Shown here: in pieces, positions 7,008-16,663 of the stretch
Layout of the letters: each line of letters starts with the position of its first letter
Position numbering within the stretch: the first letter of the stretch is position 1
Source: Oleiphilus messinensis
Lineage (GTDB): Bacteria; Pseudomonadota; Gammaproteobacteria; Pseudomonadales; Oleiphilaceae
Assembly: GCF_002162375.1 (NCBI RefSeq)
Contig: NZ_CP021425.1
Span: forward strand, 3,480,766 to 3,544,765
Length of the DNA stretch: 64,000 nt
Reading direction: 5' to 3'
The notes under the pieces: generated by a model
What the model was told of the DNA's origin: nothing
The model's database searches: none
Seen by the model: the letters and a program-made list of their open reading frames with translations, nothing else
Translations under genes and position numbers: made by a program

Positions 7008-10000
7008 ATGGATTATGTTGAGTTACACTGCCTGACCAATTTCTCGTTTTTACGCGGGGCCTCACACCCGGAAGAACTGGTTGAACAGGCCATCACCCTC
7101 GGCTACAAAGGACTGGCAATTACCGATGAATGCACACTTGCCGGTGTGGTCAGAGCCCACGCGGCATTAAAACAGAGGCAACAGGAAAACAGGCAGCCAC
7201 TCCAGCTCCTGATTGGCACAGAACTTTGCCTGCAAGATTACAACGGGACATTTATTATCCTGGTCACAGACCGGGAGGGTTATGCAGAGCTTTGTCGCTT
7301 CATTACCCTGGCCCGCAGAGCCGCTTCGAAAGGCGAATATCAGGCCGACAGTCAAATGTTGATGGACACCATAAAGCGCAATCTACTGCTCTGGTCTCCG
7401 CCCTACCCCTGCTCGCAGAAACTCGATGGACCTTTTACAGATAACAGTCCTTTTACAAATAACTGTCCTTTTACAAATATAAAGTTTCAGAACGCTTTCA
7501 AAGGGCGTAGCTGGTTGCTGGCCGAACGCTTTCTGGATAACAAAGACCATATTTATCTGCATAATCTGAGCAAACTGTCCGAGGCAACCCAAACCCCGAT
7601 TGCTTGTGCTGGCGATGTGCACATGCATATCCCTGGGCGAAAGCCCTTACAGGATGTCCTGACCGCAACACGGCTTGGAGCCACCTTACAACAGGCTGGC
7701 AAAAAGCTGCATGCAAATTATGAGAAATATCTGCGCAGCCTGACAAAACTGGAAAAAATTTATCCGGAAGCATGGCGCCGTGAAACAACGAAAATTGCAG
7801 CCCTATGTCACTTTAGCCTTGATGAGCTTCGCTACGAATACCCCAAAGATCTGGTACCGGAAACCTTAACGCCCACCCAATATCTGCACCAGTTGGTCAG
7901 TACCGGAGAGCTGCAACGTTTTGGCGAGCACACACCGAAACCAATCAAAGCGCTTATCGATAAAGAACTGCAGCTGATTCAGGCGCTGCACTATGAACAT
8001 TATTTCCTCACCATTTATGACATCGTTGCCTTCGCTAAACGTCAAGGCATTCTGTGTCAGGGGCGTGGATCAGCCGCGAACTCTGTGGTGTGCTATTGTC
8101 TCGGTATTACCGAAGTTGATCCCACCAAGATTCATTTACTGTTTGAACGCTTTATCTCCAAAGAACGCAATGAACCTCCGGATATTGATGTCGACTTTGA
8201 ACACGAGCGCCGGGAAGAAGTCATCCAATACATTTATCAACGCTATGGACGTCACCGCGCGGCGCTGGCAGCAAGTGTCGTAACTTATCGGGGCAAAAGT
8301 GCTATTCGGGATGTCGGGAAAGCACTCGGTCTGGACTTGGCTTACCTGGATCAGTTGGTACGCGCCATAGACTGGCGGGATAAAACCCCTCACTGGTCGG
8401 ATCAGTTACGTCAGGCCCTTGCAATCGGCACCCTGCAACAAGACCAAGATAGCGCTCCGACACCCGGTGATCATCTTGTCGAATTGGTAAAACAACTCGT
8501 CGGTTTTCCCCGCCACTTGTCTCAACATGTTGGCGGTTTTGTTATCGCCGCCGACAACCTGGACCGGCTGGTTCCTGTAGAAAATGCCGCGATGCCTGAA
8601 CGTACGATTATCCAATGGGACAAAGACGATCTGGAAGCATTAGGCCTGTTGAAAGTGGATGTTCTGGCCTTGGGCATGTTGAGTGCAATTCGCAAAGCCA
8701 TCGATTATACCCATGCCTATAAAGGCTTTCCCACTTGCCTTGGCGATATTCCGGCGGAAGACCCGGAAGTCTATCTGATGTTACAAAAAGCCGATAACAT
8801 TGGTGTTTTCCAGGTCGAATCGCGGGCTCAATCCAATATGCTGCCACGCCTGAAACCAGCCTGTTACTATGATCTGGTGATTCAAGTCGCCATTGTCCGT
8901 CCGGGCCCCATTCAGGGCGATATGGTACACCCTTACCTCCGACGCAGAAGCGGCCTTGAAACCCCGACCTACCCCACTGCAGAAATAAAAGAAACACTGG
9001 AGCGCACGCTGGGTGTTCCAATCTTTCAGGAACAGGTCATCAAACTCGCCATGGTTGCCGCAGGTTTTAGTGCCGGAGAGGCAGATCAATTAAGACGTGC
9101 CATGGCTAACTGGAAACGCAATGGAAAACTCAAACCGTTTCAGCAAAAACTCATTGAAGGTATGACAGCGCGCGGTCACTCTGCCGATTTTGCCCAACGT
9201 ATATGCAACCAGATTAGCGGGTTCGGAGAATATGGCTTCCCGGAATCCCATGCAGCCAGCTTCGCCCTGCTGGTATACACCTCATCATGGTTGAAATATT
9301 ACGAACCCGCAGCCTTTTGCTGTGGCCTGCTGAACAGCCAGCCAATGGGTTTTTACTCACCATCACAACTGGTTCAGGATGCAATACGACACGATGTCAT
9401 CGTATTGCCTGTCGAGATTAACAGCAGTCATTGGGATCACCATCTGGTACCGGGTTTAAAGAATGCCCATGGCCAGCCAGCGATTCGCCTCGGTATGCGT
9501 TTAGTCAAGGGCTTGCCCCAGGAAGCCGTAAAACACCTGATACAAAACCGTCCTGATACAGGCTATCCGTCATTGTCTTCAATCCATAAACACTCCGGGC
9601 TATCCTCACATGACCTGGAAAAACTCGCAAGCGCCGGAGCTTTTCAAATACTCAGCGGTCACCGTTATCAAGCCCGCTGGGATATACTGGAACACCACAA
9701 GCCTATGGCACTGCAGCCCGCCTGCAACACCTCCAGAGACAGCACCTCCAGTGACAGCCACAACAGTCTGACGAATAATCAGGTTGCTAATTATTGTTTA
9801 CCTGCCCCGTCCGAAGGGGAAAATATACTTGAAGACTACACCAGCCTTGGCCTGACTTTGGGAAAACACCCTCTGGCAATACTCAAACAAAAGGGTTTTT
9901 TCAAACATTGCAAATCATCCCGGGAACTCTTGAATGTCCCTCATAAAACCCTCGTCCATGTTGTTGGGCTCGTTGTCGGGCGTCAACGACCGGGAACGGC

Positions 10001-10247
10001 TACCGGGGTCACCTTTATGACATTGGAAGATGAAGCGGGCAGCATTAATGTTGTCGTGTGGCTTGCAACAGCCCGAGCCCAGAGAAAAGCACTTTTAACA
10101 TCACAATTAATGCAGGTTTCAGGTCTGCTGGAGAGAGAGGGCGATATCATTCACATCATTGCCGGACGCATGATCAACCTGAATACCTGTTTACAGCATA
10201 TTAGTGAACAGGCATCCTGGAAATTGAAATCGAGGGACTTCCACTAG
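7008..10247 (+). CDS. dnaE2: DnaE2 (ImuC), error-prone DNA polymerase III alpha
   Basis: About 1079 residues. The N-terminal PHP domain starts YVELHCLTNFSFLRGASHPEE, typical of DnaE2; the frame continues upstream into imuB, but homology favours the ATG at 7008. The C-family polymerase palm is present with PDIDVDF (Asp392 and Asp394 as metal ligands) and a later Asp in LLKVDVLALGML. The helix-hairpin-helix region and the C-terminal OB fold (VHVVGLVVGRQRPGTATG) follow. It performs translesion synthesis in SOS mutagenesis with ImuA and ImuB. An odd insert at about residues 142-158, made of three near-identical PFTNN-type repeats, separates two conserved PHP segments. The gene ends 9 bp from the convergent histidine kinase with no clear terminator. 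Confidence 0.95.
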   Translation: MDYVELHCLTNFSFLRGASHPEELVEQAITLGYKGLAITDECTLAGVVRAHAALKQRQQENRQPLQLLIGTELCLQDYNGTFIILVTDREGYAELCRFITLARRAASKGEYQADSQMLMDTIKRNLLLWSPPYPCSQKLDGPFTDNSPFTNNCPFTNIKFQNAFKGRSWLLAERFLDNKDHIYLHNLSKLSEATQTPIACAGDVHMHIPGRKPLQDVLTATRLGATLQQAGKKLHANYEKYLRSLTKLEKIYPEAWRRETTKIAALCHFSLDELRYEYPKDLVPETLTPTQYLHQLVSTGELQRFGEHTPKPIKALIDKELQLIQALHYEHYFLTIYDIVAFAKRQGILCQGRGSAANSVVCYCLGITEVDPTKIHLLFERFISKERNEPPDIDVDFEHERREEVIQYIYQRYGRHRAALAASVVTYRGKSAIRDVGKALGLDLAYLDQLVRAIDWRDKTPHWSDQLRQALAIGTLQQDQDSAPTPGDHLVELVKQLVGFPRHLSQHVGGFVIAADNLDRLVPVENAAMPERTIIQWDKDDLEALGLLKVDVLALGMLSAIRKAIDYTHAYKGFPTCLGDIPAEDPEVYLMLQKADNIGVFQVESRAQSNMLPRLKPACYYDLVIQVAIVRPGPIQGDMVHPYLRRRSGLETPTYPTAEIKETLERTLGVPIFQEQVIKLAMVAAGFSAGEADQLRRAMANWKRNGKLKPFQQKLIEGMTARGHSADFAQRICNQISGFGEYGFPESHAASFALLVYTSSWLKYYEPAAFCCGLLNSQPMGFYSPSQLVQDAIRHDVIVLPVEINSSHWDHHLVPGLKNAHGQPAIRLGMRLVKGLPQEAVKHLIQNRPDTGYPSLSSIHKHSGLSSHDLEKLASAGAFQILSGHRYQARWDILEHHKPMALQPACNTSRDSTSSDSHNSLTNNQVANYCLPAPSEGENILEDYTSLGLTLGKHPLAILKQKGFFKHCKSSRELLNVPHKTLVHVVGLVVGRQRPGTATGVTFMTLEDEAGSINVVVWLATARAQRKALLTSQLMQVSGLLEREGDIIHIIAGRMINLNTCLQHISEQASWKLKSRDFH
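7431..7480 (+). repeat. 18-bp tandem repeat inside dnaE2
   Basis: CCTTTTACAAATAACTGT-like units at 7431, 7449 and 7467 (two full, one partial) encode PFTDNS, PFTNNC, PFTNI. The unit is a multiple of three, so copy number could change without a frameshift. Confidence 0.85.
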
Positions 10248-10256
10248 CACAGATAA

Positions 10257-12266
10257 TCAGGGCGTATTAACCGCACCACTACTGGCCAGGGCTTTGGCAT
10301 GATAGGGAGAACTGGTCCAAAACAGCACCTTCTCCAGAAGTTCTTCCTGTTTGACCGGCTTGGCAATAAAATCATTCATTCCCGCTTGCAGGCATTTTTC
10401 TTTTACCTGCTCCTGGACATTCGCGGTGAGCGCTACAATTGGAAGATTGCGATCCCCCAATTCATTGCGAATTCGATAGGCTGCCGCATAGCCGTCCAAT
10501 ACAGGCATATGAACATCCATTAAAACAAGATTGAAATTATCCTGACGCACTTTTTCGACCGCCTCATGCCCGTCTGAAGCAATTTCTACCTGCATCCCCA
10601 TGGAAAGCAGGAAATCCTCAACGATAACCCGATTAACCTCCAGATCATCAACCAGTAAAATTCTTCGGTTGGAAATATCAGCCGCTAACGTCTGCGTTGT
10701 CAGGGGAACTTCATTACTGGATACCAGAGAGAGATCCTCGAGTACAGGAAGTTTGGCTCTAAACGTAAATACCGTACCTTGCCCGACCCGACTTTCCACT
10801 CTGATATCCCCTTGCATGAGTTTGGCTAAATGATTCGAAAGCGCCAAACCAAGCCCCGTGCTTCGCGGCAGCCCGGATTCACTGCCCTCACCAAGGCTTA
10901 CAAACGGGGCAAAAAGCATATCCACAATCTCCGGCGCTATACCAACACCGGTATCGGACACACTGACCAGCACATAAGCCTCCGAGTCGATAATGTTTTC
11001 TTCCTGAAGCATGATCGAAACCTTGACCTGTCCATTAAATGTAAACTTCAGGGCATTTGATACCAGGTTAAATACGATTTGTTTAAAGCGCAGCGGATCT
11101 GTTCGAACACAAGTAGGCAAAAATGGATCGACTTCAATGTCGAAGGCAATCCCTTTCTCCTCAAACTTTTGCGCAAACACCGAATTCAATTCCGGTACCA
11201 ACGACTGCAGACGACAAGGAATAGGATTCAGATCAAGCTCATTGGTTTCCGCTTTGGAAAAGTCGAGAATATCGTCCAACACACCCAGCAGTGAATTGGA
11301 AGCAACATGGATATCATTCATGTACTGGCTGACTTTTGGTGAATTCGGGTTCGACTTGACCAATTCACTTAACCCCACGATGGCATCAAGGGGCGTTCTG
11401 ATTTCATGGCTCATGGTTGCCAGAAACTGGCTTTTCCCGGCATTGGCTTCATCGGCTTTAGCCTTAAGCGCCATAATTTCCTCGGTGCGTTTTCTAACCC
11501 TTTGTTCCAATTCAACATTCATTGAGTTTATACGGGTTTGTATTTCGTCGCGCATGAGCAAACTGGAGTTGGATGAATCAATGAGCCGATTCAGTTCGAC
11601 AGCCAGAAGTTTAAACTCGCCATAAAGCCCATCATCACTATTAACTTTCTTTTCAATCGGGTGAGAGAACTCTAACGAATCAAGGAAGCGTAGCAATTTA
11701 GTCGCCGGTAGCGTCAATGAACGGTAGAAAAGTAAAAAAAGCAGAAGCGCCAATAAGGTATTCTTGACCACCCCGGCACATAAAACAATAACCGAACGCT
11801 TGAGAAATGCGACACCGTCAAGATGAGGATCCGAATAAATCACCATCATCCCGACCAAACGTTGCTTCTCGGGGTTTGCACCATACAGCGGGATCTCGAT
11901 TTCAGACCGCTCACCAAATAACATGGCTGTCGCCCAGCGAAAATCACTGATCAAAGGGTCTTTTTTCTCGGTCGCGACAACCTCCCCTCCGTCTGAAACC
12001 AGTTTGACTTCAGTGATTTGTGGATAGGTGAACAACCCTTCGATAATACGCACGGCTCCAATCCGGTCCAGATTCCAGACCGCTTCTGCAGCTGGCGCCG
12101 ACGCGGTTTGAATAATCGACCCCAGCGTGGCTTCAAGCTCATGCTGCCGGATAATATAATCGTAGGCAATTTGCGCCAGACTAATAAGGATACCCAGCCC
12201 GCAGGCAACCAGCACCGCCATTTTCACCTGTCGAAAAGCAATTTTTTCTGTTAGCTTGAGTGGCAT
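10257..12266 (-). CDS. Hybrid sensor histidine kinase with receiver domain
   Basis: A 669-residue inner-membrane sensor. Order: TM1 (about 16-34), a periplasmic sensor of about 120 residues, TM2 (about 158-180), a HAMP-like and coiled-coil linker, HisKA with phospho-acceptor His287 (ATMSHEIRTP), HATPase with NALKF and DTGVGI, GLGL motifs (about 385-505), and a C-terminal receiver with Asp584 (LMDVHMP), acidic pocket LLVDD and Lys in AKPV. The signal is passed by phosphorelay from His287 to Asp584 and presumably to an external Hpt protein, since no Hpt domain or DNA-binding output is fused. The start at 12266 has GGA 6 nt upstream; the longer frame to 12461 would overlap the divergent acylphosphatase gene. 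The signal sensed is unknown. Confidence 0.9.
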   Translation of the reverse strand: MPLKLTEKIAFRQVKMAVLVACGLGILISLAQIAYDYIIRQHELEATLGSIIQTASAPAAEAVWNLDRIGAVRIIEGLFTYPQITEVKLVSDGGEVVATEKKDPLISDFRWATAMLFGERSEIEIPLYGANPEKQRLVGMMVIYSDPHLDGVAFLKRSVIVLCAGVVKNTLLALLLFLLFYRSLTLPATKLLRFLDSLEFSHPIEKKVNSDDGLYGEFKLLAVELNRLIDSSNSSLLMRDEIQTRINSMNVELEQRVRKRTEEIMALKAKADEANAGKSQFLATMSHEIRTPLDAIVGLSELVKSNPNSPKVSQYMNDIHVASNSLLGVLDDILDFSKAETNELDLNPIPCRLQSLVPELNSVFAQKFEEKGIAFDIEVDPFLPTCVRTDPLRFKQIVFNLVSNALKFTFNGQVKVSIMLQEENIIDSEAYVLVSVSDTGVGIAPEIVDMLFAPFVSLGEGSESGLPRSTGLGLALSNHLAKLMQGDIRVESRVGQGTVFTFRAKLPVLEDLSLVSSNEVPLTTQTLAADISNRRILLVDDLEVNRVIVEDFLLSMGMQVEIASDGHEAVEKVRQDNFNLVLMDVHMPVLDGYAAAYRIRNELGDRNLPIVALTANVQEQVKEKCLQAGMNDFIAKPVKQEELLEKVLFWTSSPYHAKALASSGAVNTP

Positions 12267-12362
12267 TATCATTCCATTCTTGTTTTGTCTATTAGTGTAG
12301 CCCGGATTTATCAGAATAGCCTGATGACTCAATAGAAAACAAAGGGATTTAGGAGAGAAAAA

Positions 12363-12647
12363 ATGATCGAAACAGACGGTTACATCTGCAGAAAATTCAT
12401 CGTGAAAGGAAAAGTACAAGGTGTGTGGTTTCGGGTTTCCACCCAACGACAAGCCCAACAACTCGATATTACCGGTTACGCTAAAAACCTGGCAAATGGC
12501 AATGTTGAAGTGGTCGCCTGTGGCAGCGCCACTGCAGTGGAAAGACTGATGCAGTGGTGTGCGACAGGTCCGGAACTCGCTGAAGTGGAAGCATTACATG
12601 AGGAAGTGACTGAACAACAGGAATTTCCCGGTTTTGCAACGCTTTAA
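12363..12647 (+). CDS. acyP: Acylphosphatase
   Basis: A 94-residue protein with the full acylphosphatase signature: KGKVQGVWFR (the Arg binds the phosphate) at residues 15-24 and GYAKNLANGNVEV (the Asn positions the water) at 38-50. It hydrolyses acyl phosphates such as acetyl or carbamoyl phosphate in the cytoplasm. The length is normal for the family. AGGAGAG sits 6-7 nt before the ATG. It is divergent from the histidine kinase and has its own terminator. Confidence 0.93.
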   Translation: MIETDGYICRKFIVKGKVQGVWFRVSTQRQAQQLDITGYAKNLANGNVEVVACGSATAVERLMQWCATGPELAEVEALHEEVTEQQEFPGFATL

Positions 12648-12649
12648 AC

Positions 12650-12673
12650 GACTCGGTCAAGCCCGAGTCTTTA
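12650..12673 (+). terminator. Terminator of acyP
   Basis: GACTCGG/CCGAGTC 7-bp stem with a 6-nt loop followed by TTTAT, immediately after the acyP stop and before the convergent vWA gene. Confidence 0.6.
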
Positions 12674-12696
12674 TCTGAACTGTAATTGGCGCTGAA

Positions 12697-14988
12697 CTAA
12701 AAATAATAACTCAGCTCCAGTTGCACATAATCATCCTTGCGCAAGGGTGTAAGTTTGTAGTCGGGTGATGGTGCTGCCAAAGATTGCAACATTCCGGGTA
12801 AATCATCCGGTACAGCATGCCCACCGGAGAAAATACTGCCCTCCAGGGTCATCTTGAATCGTTTACCCATCCGCCTACTGGCCTCAATAGAGTACATCAC
12901 TTCATTCGTTTCAGGATCCCAGATGCCCCCAATGAGCGCTTCAAGGGAGGCTTCATCATTCATCGTCCAGCGCCAGCCGACGAACCAGTCATTTTCAAAT
13001 ATCGATGGCCCGCGGTCACCGCGATCATCGAACAAATACTCAACAACCCACCCCAAATCCGTCAAAGAGCCAAACAAGCCGACTTGCGTGTACTCAAAGC
13101 CGGTAGTTAATGCCGAATAGCGATCCCCTGATCCACTCCGGGTGATCCCTTCAAACTTTAATAGCAATGATTCGTAAACATATTGCGCTTCAAGTCCGGC
13201 TTGATCGATGGTGTGATATACCGGGATCAATTGGGGGTTCTGCAGATTTCCATTGAAACGCAACTCGGGTTCACGTCCGGTACCGCTGAAATAGGAAAAG
13301 GCAAACTCAAACTGACCGATGTAATTAAAGTAACGGACCGCAAAATCAGTATGCCATTCTTCATCATCATGGGCATAGATTGCGTTGTCAGTATCGATCG
13401 GTAAAATCGGGCCGAACCGGCCATCTACATCAGGGTAAGTTCGTTCACGGAAATAAGGTAAAGCGAAAAGATCCAGATTACCCCACCCTAACTCCAGTCC
13501 GAGTTTGAACATCGGCTGACCAAGCTTATCTTCGCCATCCGGATGTTCAACCCAATCTGTCTGATTGACAATATCGACGAGATGTTGTGATTCGGTCACT
13601 CCCCAAAACACACGCCCAACACCCAGTTTGGTCTCCCAGCCTGTACCAACATGGGTCCAGAGGAGATCTCGAACATCAAAGTGGGTTCTGTTTTCATCAT
13701 TTTGATCCCAACGACCAAACAGCGTCAATTCAAAGAGGTCGTTCCCGGATTCCGAGAGGTAATCGATCTCCGGTTGCAAACGGACAGAAACATTGGCGTT
13801 GTCTTGTTGTCGGTACCCCTCCTGGAAGAAGTAACGCCCTTCAAGCCCGATTACGCCCTTGTACCAGTTCGCGCTGGCAAACTCATCACTCCCAAACATG
13901 GCATCTTCAAACGGATTAAATCCAGGCGGAGGTGCTTGTCTCGTGGTCTTCTTAACCACGTCCTTGAGCGGCCGGTTTTCTTGGCGACGGGCAATTAATT
14001 CTTTCTGATTCGGCTCAACTCCAGCAATAAATGCTGCAGGATGCCCAATAACAATTGGCGGAAACCCACCCACACCCTCAATCGTCCAGAACGAAACTTC
14101 TTTTTCACCCGCAGTTGCATCAGGCGTTATTTCCACAACGGCATTACCCGGCATCGTTGCCCAGTTAATCGTATTGGGCGAATCTTTCGGGGTTAAAACC
14201 CAGCCATCAGGATGGAGTATTTTTGCTCCGTCCGGACGGGTATTTGGAATAATGACACCAACTTGCTCATTTGGTATGGTGATCGCAAAGTGATTATTTG
14301 CCGCCAGTTCAACCGCTGTTCCGGTCATGTCCGAGACAAAACGCAGCGCATCAAAAGGCTTATTACGTTTATCTTTTAAAGTGAGGTATTGACCACCGGT
14401 AATCCGTGCCAGCTTCTGGTAGAAAAGTTCGCCTTCGTTTTCGAACTGCAGGATATTGACCCGTATCGATTTACTCCGAAGAGCAGGCGCGATGTTCTTG
14501 ATAATATAGTCTTCGAGCAATGCATCTTTAATCGGACTGGACGTTGCTACAGGACCATCCACGATCAGCACAATATGAGTCTCAAGACCCGGCTCGGCTC
14601 GATTGATAAACGCCACCCTCTCCAGTGCATCCCGAACATTTCGAATCGTTGCAGTTGCTCTGAGATAATCAGGTTTCAAAATTGACTGGCGATCAAGATG
14701 CAAGAGCTTACCGTATTTAACCGGCATATCCACATAACGCCCGAAAGTCCACACACCGAAATAGTCATTATCATCGAGCATCAACGTACCCAAGGACTTA
14801 ACCAGCATTTCCCGAACATTATAAGGATCATGACCAGCAATCGAGACAGATGCGTCGACGACCACCCGGATATCCTGTGCGGGTTCATCTGCGAGTGCGG
14901 AACGGATTCCGCCTGGCACCATCAACAGTGCTGTCACCACAATACAAGCAGTACGGACTATTTTCTTGTCCAGCCACAACAATTTCAC
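12697..14988 (-). CDS. Exported von Willebrand factor A domain fused to an outer-membrane beta-barrel
   Basis: A 763-residue protein with an N-terminal signal peptide (TACIVVTALLMVPGG...ALA). A vWA-type domain follows at about 36-240: DIRVVVDASVSIAG gives the MIDAS-like DxSxS, with FGVWTFG and HIVLIVDG strands behind it. A middle beta-rich segment (about 245-340) leads to a proline-rich linker (APPPGFNPFED). The last ~380 residues alternate aromatic and polar residues in many short strands (GLEGRYFFQEGY, FELTLFGRWD, WGNLDLFALPYF) and end VQLELSYYF, a classic terminal phenylalanine for BAM recognition. I infer a barrel in the outer membrane with the vWA domain tethered on one side. The start is GTG at 14988; a TTG two codons on is better spaced behind AAGGAG. 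Each half is recognisable, but I do not know the whole architecture. Confidence 0.75.
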   Translation of the reverse strand: MKLLWLDKKIVRTACIVVTALLMVPGGIRSALADEPAQDIRVVVDASVSIAGHDPYNVREMLVKSLGTLMLDDNDYFGVWTFGRYVDMPVKYGKLLHLDRQSILKPDYLRATATIRNVRDALERVAFINRAEPGLETHIVLIVDGPVATSSPIKDALLEDYIIKNIAPALRSKSIRVNILQFENEGELFYQKLARITGGQYLTLKDKRNKPFDALRFVSDMTGTAVELAANNHFAITIPNEQVGVIIPNTRPDGAKILHPDGWVLTPKDSPNTINWATMPGNAVVEITPDATAGEKEVSFWTIEGVGGFPPIVIGHPAAFIAGVEPNQKELIARRQENRPLKDVVKKTTRQAPPPGFNPFEDAMFGSDEFASANWYKGVIGLEGRYFFQEGYRQQDNANVSVRLQPEIDYLSESGNDLFELTLFGRWDQNDENRTHFDVRDLLWTHVGTGWETKLGVGRVFWGVTESQHLVDIVNQTDWVEHPDGEDKLGQPMFKLGLELGWGNLDLFALPYFRERTYPDVDGRFGPILPIDTDNAIYAHDDEEWHTDFAVRYFNYIGQFEFAFSYFSGTGREPELRFNGNLQNPQLIPVYHTIDQAGLEAQYVYESLLLKFEGITRSGSGDRYSALTTGFEYTQVGLFGSLTDLGWVVEYLFDDRGDRGPSIFENDWFVGWRWTMNDEASLEALIGGIWDPETNEVMYSIEASRRMGKRFKMTLEGSIFSGGHAVPDDLPGMLQSLAAPSPDYKLTPLRKDDYVQLELSYYF

Positions 14989-15334
14989 ATCTCCTTAGAC
15001 ATCATCTGAGCACCCGCCCAGATTACACGATAACGTATTAATCAAAATAGCCTGACAGCTTGAGCCCAAACTGAACGCCACACTCCACACTCCACACCAA
15101 AGCCATTAGCGTTTGCTAGATCCAGGTTCCGGACCAAGTGTACAGCTGTGCAATAAAAGATTGAACTCCCCTGACAGCCCGGACGGAAACGTGGTTTGAC
15201 TCGAATTGCCGTTTTGCTTGAATAGAATAGTAGCTGCGGCGGTATCAAAGTACCAGCATGGGACTGGACATCAAAAACAACCGAAACCAGAAACAGACAA
15301 AACTACAATCTTATCTTCCTCTTAAAATCAGTAC
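14989..15334. other. Spacer between the vWA-barrel gene and the lexA promoter
   Basis: No supported coding frame is present. The region should hold the promoter of the divergent vWA gene; I see no convincing consensus boxes for it. Confidence 0.4.
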
Positions 15335-15387
15335 TTTACACAAAGCGCCATACTGTATATATTCTCACTATCTGTATATTGATTCAG
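15335..15387 (+). promoter_or_regulatory. lexA promoter with two SOS boxes
   Basis: TTTACA (15335-15340), 17 nt, TATATT (15358-15363) is a good sigma-70 promoter. Two LexA-box-like 16-mers overlap the -10 and start site: 15353-15368 (CTGTATATATTCTCAC) and 15372-15387 (CTGTATATTGATTCAG), both with a good left half and an imperfect right half. Tandem weak boxes suit autoregulation. The leader to lexA is about 170 nt. Confidence 0.75.
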
Positions 15388-15539
15388 TACTTTGACAACC
15401 CGCTTGTTAGCCAGGCAAAACACTCTTTTATCACGGTTTTGCTACCACAGGATTAAATTTCAAGCCAACAGGGTACTGAACGAATCATTCAGGGAAACGC
15501 TGCAACGCGCTAAGATTAAAGACAGAAGAGTGAAGTCTT

Positions 15540-16142
15540 ATGATTAAACTAACCAAACGCCAGTCCGAAGTTCTTGAACTCATTCGAGGTAAAATTGAAG
15601 AAACGGGATACCCGCCAACTCGAGCTGAAATAGCGACTGAACTCGGCTTCAAATCGGCAAATGCTGCTGAAGAACATGTGAAAGCACTGGCCCGGAAAGG
15701 CGCAATTGAGTTGGTGCGTGGCCGCAGTCGCGGGATTCGGTTGCCCGCTGAGGAAGAAACTCAAGGCATTCCCATTGTCGGACAGGTCGCGGCCGGTAAC
15801 CCGATACTCGCGACTGAGAACATTGAAGACTATTGTCAGGTGCCACCAGAGTTTTTCAATCCTAAAGCAGATTACTTCCTTCGAGTAAAAGGCACCAGTA
15901 TGAAAGATGCTGGTATTCTTGACGGCGATTTATTGGCAGTACACCGAACCCAGGAGGCTCGGAACGGCCAGATAGTAGTCGCTCGACTGGAAGAAGACGT
16001 AACCGTTAAACGTTTCAAAAAAGAAGGTAACAAAGTACTGCTCATCGCAGAAAATGAAGAGTTCGACCCGATTGAAGTTGACCTGACGAGCGCGCCGCTG
16101 GTTATTGAAGGACTGGGAGTTGGTGTTATCCGACGCTCTTGA
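15540..16142 (+). CDS. lexA: LexA, SOS repressor
   Basis: A 200-residue LexA of standard length. The winged-helix DNA-binding domain (residues 1-65) includes [23 protein letters not shown]. The self-cleavage site is Ala85-Gly86 in QVAAGNP, with the catalytic pair Ser120 (KGTSM) and Lys157 (VTVKRF). RecA filaments trigger autocleavage, which derepresses SOS genes including the imuA-imuB-dnaE2 operon in this window. It is monocistronic, with its own SOS boxes upstream. Confidence 0.97.
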   Translation: MIKLTKRQSEVLELIRGKIEETGYPPTRAEIATELGFKSANAAEEHVKALARKGAIELVRGRSRGIRLPAEEETQGIPIVGQVAAGNPILATENIEDYCQVPPEFFNPKADYFLRVKGTSMKDAGILDGDLLAVHRTQEARNGQIVVARLEEDVTVKRFKKEGNKVLLIAENEEFDPIEVDLTSAPLVIEGLGVGVIRRS

Positions 16143-16198
16143 ATTTTGTGCTGCTTTGAAATTGCTCTAACGCTATTATTAGCGATTAGCACCACCGA

Positions 16199-16250
16199 AA
16201 AATGTTATCTTGTTTGAATCTACGGTCACAAACCGCTCAAAGATAACATT
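16199..16250 (-). terminator. Hairpin between lexA and the convergent small gene
   Basis: Perfect 11-bp inverted repeat AATGTTATCTT (16201-16211) / AAGATAACATT (16240-16250) with a 28-nt loop. On the minus strand it is followed by TTTTT, so it may terminate the operon ending at 16315. Confidence 0.5.
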
Positions 16251-16314
16251 TGTCGGCGCTATGCGCTCACTAACGCTTCCTTCTGCCTAGATCAACAGAC
16301 TCGTATCAAAAGGC

Positions 16315-16560
16315 TCAGTGAACAGTGTGGCTCTCCGAAGACTGTTCCTCTATCTCGGCCATTTCACGGGACAATGCACCAACAGCCTGGATTCCCGCGT
16401 TAATCATTTCTTTTGCTACCATAACATCATTTTCACGTAAAAAGTCTTTTGCTTCCTTAGAAAAGGAAATGGTAACAAGCTTCTCGCCAGAATCATCAAC
16501 TTTCTGAAGCGCAAAGTCACCATTTGGAAGCTCTACAATTTCAAGATAAGATGCTGACAT
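16315..16560 (-). CDS. Small conserved hypothetical protein next to lexA
   Basis: An 81-residue soluble protein (starts MSASYLEIVELPNGDFALQK) with a beta-hairpin-like N-terminus and a helical, acidic C-terminus. The frame is open further upstream to 16656, but the ATG at 16560 has AGGGGA about 8 nt upstream. I infer that, with the next gene (16664), it corresponds to the pair of small proteins found beside lexA/sulA in pseudomonads; this is from memory of synteny and not verified. Function unknown. Confidence 0.65.
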   Translation of the reverse strand: MSASYLEIVELPNGDFALQKVDDSGEKLVTISFSKEAKDFLRENDVMVAKEMINAGIQAVGALSREMAEIEEQSSESHTVH

Positions 16561-16663
16561 AATATATCCCCTGTATTCGGCCCCGGACCGCGACGACTTA
16601 ACTGCACACTTGTCCGGGTACTGTAAGTGATAACATTCGAAGAAAACGACTCCCAACGAAGAA

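Noticed and set aside
7431-7480. CRISPR-like repeat array
   Set aside because: Units are directly abutting with no spacers and are translated in frame within dnaE2.
11011-11625. 204-residue open frame antisense to the histidine kinase
   Set aside because: The opposite frame encodes clear HisKA/HATPase motifs; the antisense product is Ser-rich with no recognisable domain.
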